A stretch of DNA of 64,000 bases from Adlercreutzia mucosicola DSM 19490 (GTDB lineage: Bacteria > Actinomycetota > Coriobacteriia > Coriobacteriales > Eggerthellaceae). The stretch covers positions 4,810 to 68,809 of the forward strand of contig NZ_KE383895.1 of NCBI RefSeq assembly GCF_000422625.1. Direction: 5' to 3'. Below the pieces are notes generated by a model, which made no database searches, was not told the origin of the DNA, and saw nothing but the letters and a program-made list of their open reading frames with translations. This document shows positions 58,143-64,000 of this stretch, in pieces. Position numbers and translations under genes: made by a program. The stretch's first letter is position 1. The number at the start of each line of letters is the position of its first letter.

Positions 58143-59057
58143 TTAGGAAAGCGCTGCGGTCAGCGCGGGAACCACCTTGTTCAAGTCGCCCACAATGCCG
58201 TAGGCGCAGTTGCGGAAAATAGGTGCCTCGGGATCGTTGTTGATCGCAACGATGGTCTTGGCGCCGCGCACGCCAGTCATATGCTGTGGCTGACCCGAAA
58301 TGCCCACCGACACGTACAGACGCGGGGCGATACGCTGGGTAGAGGTGCCCACCACACGGGCATGCTCGAACCAGCGGTAGTCGTCGCACAGGGAAAGGCT
58401 GCAAGCGATCTCTGCATCCAGGGCGCCCGCCAAAGCCTCCGCCAGGGCCAGCTGGTCCTTGCTCGTCAGACCGCGACCCACGCCTACCACGCGCTGGGCG
58501 TTGGCAAGATCGGCTCCACCGGACTCGCCTTCATGGATGGCGGCCACCGTCATCGGTGCCAAAACGGCAGCGGCCACTTCCTCAATGGGAGCCGGGGCGC
58601 TTTCCTCCACGTCTTCGGCACCGTCGGACACCAGCGCCACCACCGGCGCCGTTGTCTCCAACGTCTCAACAGCGCGCTGCTCGGCCACCAGGCGCTCCAC
58701 GACCGTCTTGCCATCCTCGAAGTTCACCGCCACTACCGACGAGGCAACAGCCGCGTCCAGAGCGGCGGCCACGGCACCGGCAAGCACGCGAGAAGCTGCG
58801 GCGTTGGGAGCCAGCGTCACTGCCGGAGCCAGCTGCTGCACCTTCTGCGCCACTACACCGGCCAAGGCCTCGGTCGGCACGCCCTCGGGCTGAGGCACCC
58901 AGCACACCGATGCCACACCGGCACCCGCCACCGACTCCGCCAGCTCGCGGGAGCCGGCCACCACGGCCCGAACCTGCGAATCAGCCCGCTTGGCCACGGC
59001 CACCACGGTGCCCACCGGCATATCATCGGCGACGATGATTACAACGTTGTTGCTCAT
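58143..59057 (-). CDS. etfA: Electron transfer flavoprotein alpha subunit
   Basis: The protein has 304 residues. The C-terminal FAD domain has the hallmark VGISGQPQHMTGVRGAKTIV followed by AINNDPEAPIF. The N-terminal half is the usual ETF fold. It pairs with EtfB encoded 28 bp upstream and should shuttle electrons among FixCX, NADH-linked enzymes and the equol reductases. AAAGGA precedes the ATG. Confidence 0.95.
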   Translation of the reverse strand: MSNNVVIIVADDMPVGTVVAVAKRADSQVRAVVAGSRELAESVAGAGVASVCWVPQPEGVPTEALAGVVAQKVQQLAPAVTLAPNAAASRVLAGAVAAALDAAVASSVVAVNFEDGKTVVERLVAEQRAVETLETTAPVVALVSDGAEDVEESAPAPIEEVAAAVLAPMTVAAIHEGESGGADLANAQRVVGVGRGLTSKDQLALAEALAGALDAEIACSLSLCDDYRWFEHARVVGTSTQRIAPRLYVSVGISGQPQHMTGVRGAKTIVAINNDPEAPIFRNCAYGIVGDLNKVVPALTAALS

Positions 59058-59084
59058 AGGGGAATCCTTTCTTGCTTCCAGGGC

Positions 59085-59804
59085 CTACAGCACGCCATCG
59101 GCCTTCAAGACGCTTACCAACTGCTCCACGGCATTGGCCGGATCGGCACCGTCGAACAGGCGCGACGACGTGGCATCGGGCAATCGCGTGCCCCGCGAGA
59201 CGAACGCCGAGCGATCGCCCTCCACCGTCTTGGACTCAGACGGCTTCTTGCGGGCAGCCAGCACCTGGCGCATACCCGGCTTCTCCTCTTCCTCGCGACG
59301 AGCGGCCACGTCCAGCACCACGGGTCCCTCCACCAGAACATCCTGGGTGCCCATGCCCCAACGACGCGTCACCATCAGGCCCTGGGCGTTGGCCGCCGCC
59401 GTGTCCACTGCTGTCAAAAGAGGCCATCCCAGATAAGAGGCCAACAGAGGAGCCACCATCGGATCCCAATCGGCATCGCCCAGTACCACCAAACCGGCAC
59501 CATCTACCTCAGCCACCGCATCGGCCAAGGCGCGAGCCATGGTGGCCGAGTCGGTCGGCACCGGAAAGCCTTCCAGCACCACCGTGCGCTCGGCGCCACG
59601 GGCTGCGGCAAACGAGGTATCGCCGCCGCCGACGCACAAACCAACCACCTCATCGCCTTCAGCCGCAGCCACGGCGCAGGCCAACGCGGCGTGATCGTCG
59701 TCACCCACATCGTGGCGGGCCGTACTCCAATTCACGGTGCCATCCACACGCACCAGCGCGTCATCGGGATTGGGCGCCCACTTGAAAATCGCTACTGCTT
59801 TCAT
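59085..59804 (-). CDS. etfB: Electron transfer flavoprotein beta subunit
   Basis: The protein has 239 residues. The start MKAVAIFKWAPNPDDALVRV and the middle block VVLGDADWDPMVAPLLASYL, LGWPLLTAV are ETF beta features. It is shorter than bifurcating EtfB proteins (about 260), and the adenine-nucleotide loop is hard to judge by eye, so I cannot say whether it bifurcates. It follows the racemase gene by 18 bp. Confidence 0.93.
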   Translation of the reverse strand: MKAVAIFKWAPNPDDALVRVDGTVNWSTARHDVGDDDHAALACAVAAAEGDEVVGLCVGGGDTSFAAARGAERTVVLEGFPVPTDSATMARALADAVAEVDGAGLVVLGDADWDPMVAPLLASYLGWPLLTAVDTAAANAQGLMVTRRWGMGTQDVLVEGPVVLDVAARREEEEKPGMRQVLAARKKPSESKTVEGDRSAFVSRGTRLPDATSSRLFDGADPANAVEQLVSVLKADGVL

Positions 59805-59822
59805 TGCTTCCTCCGCTTTGCC

Positions 59823-60275
59823 CTATGCGTACAGATCGATGCCCATGTCGCGAGCCACAGCCTGGCCAACCGGATCCTCGTCGGGGAACTCGTTGAGGGC
59901 CACCTCGATGTTGTGGGTCTTCGGCTGCGGAGGAATAATGCACTCCTTCATCAAGTTGTGCTCGAAGTACACTCCCAGCTGCACGCCCTTGGCCTTCAGC
60001 TCTTCCATGGCTTCCTGAATATCATCCACACGCAAAGCAATGCCCTTGACACCCTCACCGTTCTCCTGCAGATAGGCGCTGAAACCGATGGGGTCGTCGG
60101 CGGCCGTCGGAGAAGACACCTCCATGCCGCCGCTGCGGGGCAGCGCCACCTTCAACTTCACGTGCTCGTCATCGAACGGTCCGTAGAATTCGACCCCGAA
60201 CAGATCGTTGAAATCCTTCATAGTCTCGGTCGCATCATTGGCCACGACGCACACACGAATCAGCTTGCCCTTCAT
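59823..60275 (-). CDS. ifcA: Dihydrodaidzein racemase (VOC / methylmalonyl-CoA epimerase-like)
   Basis: The protein has 150 residues of the vicinal-oxygen-chelate type (LIRVCVVANDATETMKDFND; IALRVDDIQEAMEELKAKG). In known equol clusters a protein of this size and family converts (R)- to (S)-dihydrodaidzein, and it sits with dzr, ddr and tdr exactly as here. It is the first gene of the unit, with AAGGAG before the ATG. Also named ddrc in the literature. Confidence 0.85.
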   Translation of the reverse strand: MKGKLIRVCVVANDATETMKDFNDLFGVEFYGPFDDEHVKLKVALPRSGGMEVSSPTAADDPIGFSAYLQENGEGVKGIALRVDDIQEAMEELKAKGVQLGVYFEHNLMKECIIPPQPKTHNIEVALNEFPDEDPVGQAVARDMGIDLYA

Positions 60276-60376
60276 GGTTTGGCTCCTTCCAAACAGCTCG
60301 ACTGGTATAGGCCCGCGTTTCCGCCTGAGCCCTAACGCGCCGTTATCATAGGAGGTTGAAAGGTCTGACCCCTAGC

Positions 60377-60397
60377 CCCAAACGTATCGGAGTTGGG
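60377..60397. promoter_or_regulatory. Imperfect dyad upstream of the equol-type unit
   Basis: CCCAAAC (60377-60383) faces GTTGGG (60392-60397). It lies about 100 bp before the racemase start, within the region that must contain the promoter, and could be the site of the LuxR regulator encoded next to it. Confidence 0.3.
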
Positions 60398-60428
60398 ATA
60401 TAAATTACTTCACCGATAAGAAACAAAA

Positions 60429-60458
60429 GACACCCTTGACCTGCGGTGCAAGGGTGTC
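60429..60458 (-). terminator. Terminator of the LuxR regulator gene
   Basis: GACACCCTTG (60429-60438) and CAAGGGTGTC (60449-60458) form a perfect 10-bp stem followed on the minus strand by TTTTGTTTC. Confidence 0.8.
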
Positions 60459-60487
60459 GAATGGATATTCTTTCGGATACTTGAAGA

Positions 60488-61258
60488 CTAGCGGGGAAGA
60501 TGGCGTGCCGCATACACAGCGGCCTGCACGCGATTCTGCACTTGCAGCTTATCGATAATGCGACTGACGCTCTTCTTCACTGTGGGCTCGCTGATGAACA
60601 GGCGCGCGGCTACCTCTTGATTCGACAGACCGTCCATCAGCAGACAGAGGATTTCCTTCTCTCGTTGGGTAAGCAATTTCAACAGCCCCGGCTCGCCATC
60701 AGAAGGCGCCGGCACCTTGCTGTCGGAAGCCAGCAGGGCTTCCTGCAAATGGGTGCGAATGGACCCGTCAAACACTACTTCCCCGCAGACCATGCCCCAA
60801 ATAGTGCCGCGCAGCCGATCGACCGAAAGCTCATTGCGCACGCCATAGCCCATGGCACCGGCGCGCAGGGCGTCCAGCACCTCGCGAGAATCCCCCGACG
60901 ACGCCAGCACCATGATGCACACCCCGGGGTCGAAGGCCAAAATGTCGCGAATAACCGGAGCGCACGGGGTGTCTCCCACACGAGCGCCCAACAGCACTAC
61001 CGCAGGCAGATGTTCCTTGGCCGCTTCAATAGCATCATCGTAGGAATAGATCTTAGCCAGCAAGTCGAACTCATCCCACTGCTCGATAAGGGCTGCAATG
61101 CCCTCCACGAAGAGACGATCCTTATCGCAGATCATAATGCCCACGGTATCTTCCCGAGATTGCTCTCGATAAGCGCGGTGGCGAATATCGTCAAGCGTGC
61201 CGGAATGTTGGCTCAACGGCTCTTCAGAGGAGTCGGGAGTTTCGCGATACATGGTCAT
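60488..61258 (-). CDS. LuxR-family response regulator with degenerate receiver
   Basis: The protein has about 256 residues from the ATG at 61258; a longer frame reaches 61381 but lacks a ribosome site. The receiver fold is visible (GIMICDKDRLFVEGIAALIE; LRAGAMGYGVRN). Where the phospho-acceptor Asp should be, the strand reads VVLLGAR (Gly91), and the conserved Lys is replaced by Arg. The C-terminus is a standard LuxR DNA-binding domain (LTQREKEILCLLMDGLSNQE; ISEPTVKKSVSRIIDKL). It is probably phosphorylation-independent. Its position directly upstream of the racemase gene makes it the best candidate regulator of the equol cluster. Confidence 0.88.
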   Translation of the reverse strand: MTMYRETPDSSEEPLSQHSGTLDDIRHRAYREQSREDTVGIMICDKDRLFVEGIAALIEQWDEFDLLAKIYSYDDAIEAAKEHLPAVVLLGARVGDTPCAPVIRDILAFDPGVCIMVLASSGDSREVLDALRAGAMGYGVRNELSVDRLRGTIWGMVCGEVVFDGSIRTHLQEALLASDSKVPAPSDGEPGLLKLLTQREKEILCLLMDGLSNQEVAARLFISEPTVKKSVSRIIDKLQVQNRVQAAVYAARHLPR

Positions 61259-61382
61259 AAAGGGCTTCTCCCTGATCGAATTCAAGAATTCATTTGGACT
61301 CGATTGTATCAATGTTCTCTCTTCTTGGGACGGTATCCTTTCGTACCCTTTTCCTCTCACAATACACCACACCTCAAACAAC

Positions 61383-61414
61383 GGGGCCCCGCTGCAAGGC
61401 GCAAGCGGGGCCCC
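61383..61414 (-). terminator. Terminator of the flavin reductase gene at 61474
   Basis: GGGGCCCCGCT (61383-61393) and AGCGGGGCCCC (61404-61414) form a perfect 11-bp stem, followed on the minus strand by GTTGTTTGAGG. Confidence 0.75.
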
Positions 61415-61473
61415 ATCCAGGGAGGGCGCGGTTGTATCGTCCCGCGACGCGAAGCCCGCGGAACCTGCAGTCG

Positions 61474-63099
61474 CTAAGCAGTGGCGGCCGTTTCGCCCGC
61501 CACGTAGCCAGCCACCATGGCCTGGGCGTTGGACATGCCCATGCCCGAGCTCTCATAGGCGTAGCCGAAGCGACGGCCCACGGTGTTGCCCGCAGCGAAC
61601 AGGCCGGGAATCACCTCATGCTCGGCGCTCAGCACCTGGAACTTGTCGTTGGTATGCACGCCGGCGATGGAGCACACGAACACCCACTTCTCGTTGAAGG
61701 CATAGAAGGGCGGGGTCTTCACGGGAATGAGGTACTCGGCGCTCTTCATGAAGTCCTCGTCCACACCCTTCTCACACATCTCGTTGTAGCGCTCGATGGT
61801 AGCCGTGAAGGCGGCAGGGTCAACATCGATGAGCTCGGCCAGCTCTTCCAAGGTGTCGGCCTGGTACACACCGGTGCCGCTCTTGGCGATGGTGTCCAGC
61901 ACGTTCGGATCGATGCCGATGAAGCAGGGCATCAGCTTATCCTCGGTGGAGGAAATCTCCCACGTGAAAGCGCCGTTGGGCATAGAAGCCGCCGACACCA
62001 CCTGCTGCACCTGGTTCACGGGGAACAGAGCCTCGTTCATGTAACGACGCCCCGCCTGGTCCACTTCCAGATTCGGGCAGCCGATGTGGCCGCCGTTCGG
62101 CCAGCCGAGGAAGCCGTGGGGGCCGCCCTCCATCTCGGCGCCCGCCCAGCACATCATGCGGTGTCCGATGCCGTCGTCCATGGGCTCGGTGCTGGAAATG
62201 TCGTCGGCCTCCATGTACATGGTGTACACGTTGCCCTCCTCCAGCAGCTTCGCCACCTTTTCCTGCTGGAACTTCTTCACCATGGCGGCGTTGCCGGCAT
62301 AGCTGCCCGTGCACACGATAACGCCCTTGGCGGCATTGAACAGCGTGCGGGAGCCATCCTCACCCGTGGCGATGACGCCGGTCACGCGGCCGGACTCGTC
62401 CTGCACCAGCACCTCGGCCTTGGTGTTGTAGCGAATGTCGGCGCCGTTATCGGCCAGATAGGCATGCATGCCCGCCAGGAACTCCTTGTAGTTGTCCTTC
62501 GTGGGATCGCCCAGAACCACGTTGATGTCGAACACGCGATTCAGCCACAGCTCGGGCTCATCGGGAGCCGGAGAGCAGGTGAAGGGGATACCCGCAGGCG
62601 TGAGCACCTTCTCGATGAGGGTATCCACCAGCTCGCCAGAACGATCGGCCCACGCACGCCACTGACGAATGTCGCAGCGATTGGCGGTGTTGCCCACGAT
62701 GTGATAGACAATCTCCTTCGGATCGTAGACGGGCTTGCCCGACTGCTTCTGGAACTCGGAGTTCAGGAAGGAACCCTGATTGCCACCATAGTGGAAGATC
62801 TTGTTGCGCTCCAGCACGACCACCTGGGCACCATTCTCCAGCGCGCCAAATGCGGAAAGCGAGCCCGATACCGCCGAACCGATAACCACTACATCAGTGT
62901 CCACCACATTGTCGCAATCGGCCTCGGTCAGCGCGGGAGCCTCGCCAAGCCAATCTTCCTCAGCCGCGCCCGTTTCAGCCAGCGGAGCCTCCTTCGGCGC
63001 CGGGCTGCAACCAGCCAAGCCGGCCAAAGCGGCCGCCCCGCCAAGCACGGCGGAACCAGTCAGAAAGCTGCGACGCGAAATGCCCTTCATTTCAGTCAT
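61474..63099 (-). CDS. Tat-exported FAD-dependent reductase (fumarate reductase flavoprotein family)
   Basis: The protein has 541 residues; AAGGAGGG precedes the ATG. It has a twin-arginine signal (SRRSFLTGSAVLGG) and lipobox LAGC. The FAD fold starts at TDVVVIGSAVSGSLSAFGAL; the first glycines are partly replaced (GSAVSG instead of GxGxxG). It ends with VIPGLFAAGNTVGRRFGYAY. No FMN domain is present. It differs in sequence from the other three exported reductases, so its substrate is probably different. A membrane-LuxR gene is divergent from it. Confidence 0.9.
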   Translation of the reverse strand: MTEMKGISRRSFLTGSAVLGGAAALAGLAGCSPAPKEAPLAETGAAEEDWLGEAPALTEADCDNVVDTDVVVIGSAVSGSLSAFGALENGAQVVVLERNKIFHYGGNQGSFLNSEFQKQSGKPVYDPKEIVYHIVGNTANRCDIRQWRAWADRSGELVDTLIEKVLTPAGIPFTCSPAPDEPELWLNRVFDINVVLGDPTKDNYKEFLAGMHAYLADNGADIRYNTKAEVLVQDESGRVTGVIATGEDGSRTLFNAAKGVIVCTGSYAGNAAMVKKFQQEKVAKLLEEGNVYTMYMEADDISSTEPMDDGIGHRMMCWAGAEMEGGPHGFLGWPNGGHIGCPNLEVDQAGRRYMNEALFPVNQVQQVVSAASMPNGAFTWEISSTEDKLMPCFIGIDPNVLDTIAKSGTGVYQADTLEELAELIDVDPAAFTATIERYNEMCEKGVDEDFMKSAEYLIPVKTPPFYAFNEKWVFVCSIAGVHTNDKFQVLSAEHEVIPGLFAAGNTVGRRFGYAYESSGMGMSNAQAMVAGYVAGETAATA

Positions 63100-63346
63100 T
63101 GTTTCCCTCCTTGTATCGGTGCTTTTTTGCGGAAGCCAAGGGCCTCCATCCTCTCACCCACCGCAACTCGCGGCTCTCAGGTGATGCCCTTATCATGGAG
63201 AAAATGCCTGGTGAAGGCATCATCTAAACTAGTTGATACCCATCAACCGAACCAGTGGAAATAGTATCTAACCGCCGCTTGACGCGTTCCCCGACGATGA
63301 CCGCGGCCTGTGGTAAGCTGAGCCCGAACGTTTGGGGGAGGGATCC

Positions 63347-64000
63347 ATGGGAACAGAACTGGAAGCACACGTCCGGCGGGCGCGCCTTGGCGTCATCCTC
63401 GATTTGGGCATCTATTGGGGCTGGATGAGCCTTGTCTTTTTCTCAACGACACTCGCAGGCCCAGGGGGTATCGCCGCGGTAGAATTGGCGAACTTCGTGG
63501 CGCTGGCAGTCAGTACGGCCGTGGTGGCTGTTGTGGCATTTCTCTCTCCCGCCCTGGCGCAACGCGTAACCGAAAGCCGCCTTCTGCGTGTAGCGGTAAC
63601 CTTGGCTGCATCGGGCGGCACGCTGTTAGTTCTCTGGGGCGCGAATGCCGATGCATCGCTCATTGCCGGTGCCTGCCTGGTGGGCCTGCCCGAGGGTCTT
63701 CTACTCTATCTTTTCGTCAGCCGAGCGTTGCGCCAGTGCCAATCGGCAGAAGACGTCGTCATGCTGTTCTCTTGGGCGCTGCTCGTCGCAGCTGCTCTGT
63801 ATTTGACCGTGGCCTTTCTCGGAACCGCGGCAGGCTATGTTTGCGCTGTGCTCCCACTGCTCTCGCTTGCGGGGCTCGCGGCAGAAACGCAAGGGGGCCA
63901 CGCCCAAAACGGAGAGCGCCCGGATGCGAGAGAGGCAGAGCCGCAGCCCTCTTTCTGGGCTGCCACCCAAAAGCTTCCCTGGAAGCTGCTGCTGGGCTTG
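63347..64000 (+). CDS. LuxR-type membrane regulator, N-terminal part (cut by window edge)
   Basis: Open from the ATG at 63347 (GGGGGAGGG upstream) to the window end, 218 codons. The visible part has about six hydrophobic segments (GIYWGWMSLVFFSTTLAG; LANFVALAVSTAVVAVVAFL; LLVAAALYLTVAFLGTAAGY). Layout and divergence from a Tat flavin reductase match the complete membrane-LuxR gene at 23373, so a C-terminal LuxR domain is expected beyond the edge. That domain is not seen here. Confidence 0.7.
   Translation, partial: MGTELEAHVRRARLGVILDLGIYWGWMSLVFFSTTLAGPGGIAAVELANFVALAVSTAVVAVVAFLSPALAQRVTESRLLRVAVTLAASGGTLLVLWGANADASLIAGACLVGLPEGLLLYLFVSRALRQCQSAEDVVMLFSWALLVAAALYLTVAFLGTAAGYVCAVLPLLSLAGLAAETQGGHAQNGERPDAREAEPQPSFWAATQKLPWKLLLGL

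Overview
The window is high-GC DNA whose gene content points to a strictly anaerobic gut actinobacterium of the Eggerthellaceae, most likely Adlercreutzia (equolifaciens-type). The reasons are the actinobacterial fhaA-fhaB-pstP-rodA/pbpA-pknB locus, class III ribonucleotide reductase, [FeFe] hydrogenase with HydEFG maturases, several Tat-exported flavin reductases, several LuxR regulators with a multi-span membrane N-terminus, and a set of genes that matches the known equol (isoflavone-reducing) pathway. All assignments rest on reading the sequence and on recalled family features; no database search was possible.

Layout. 0-4.4 kb is accessory DNA: the 5' end of a secreted-protein gene interrupted by an 11-bp poly-G tract, an ECF sigma factor with a transmembrane tail, an AbiE-like toxin-antitoxin pair with a palindromic operator, and a decayed ATPase gene. 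4.5-9.4 kb holds a flavin reductase, a lone HTH gene and a pspA / glycine-rich membrane protein / uspA stress group. 9.5-20.1 kb is core: a UbiB-like kinase, a 6S-like RNA candidate, an MscS channel and the cell-division and signalling operon in which RodA and PbpA are one polypeptide. 20.3-32.6 kb carries nrdG, two flavin reductase / LuxR modules, and a PhoB/PhoR-like two-component system beside a Na/Pi transporter. 32.6-37.5 kb is degraded: a copy of the 3' end of nrdD, an alkaline phosphatase with Pho-box-like repeats, and a TetR/ABC exporter locus in which every gene has lost an internal or terminal block. 37.6-43.8 kb has nrdD with NrdR boxes, a methyltransferase-like gene, palindrome-rich spacers, a Cys/His-tailed acidic protein and a metallo-hydrolase.

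43.8-61.3 kb, all on the minus strand, is the centrepiece. In transcription order: a LuxR regulator with a degenerate receiver, dihydrodaidzein racemase, EtfB, EtfA, tetrahydrodaidzein reductase, dihydrodaidzein reductase, a small membrane protein, daidzein reductase, FixC, FixX, then a diaphorase subunit, [FeFe] hydrogenase, HydE, HydG and HydF. The likely logic is that H2 or NAD(P)H electrons pass through the ETF/FixCX flavoproteins and the diaphorase to the flavin reductases that convert daidzein to equol. The right edge has another Tat flavin reductase with a divergent membrane-LuxR gene that runs off the window.
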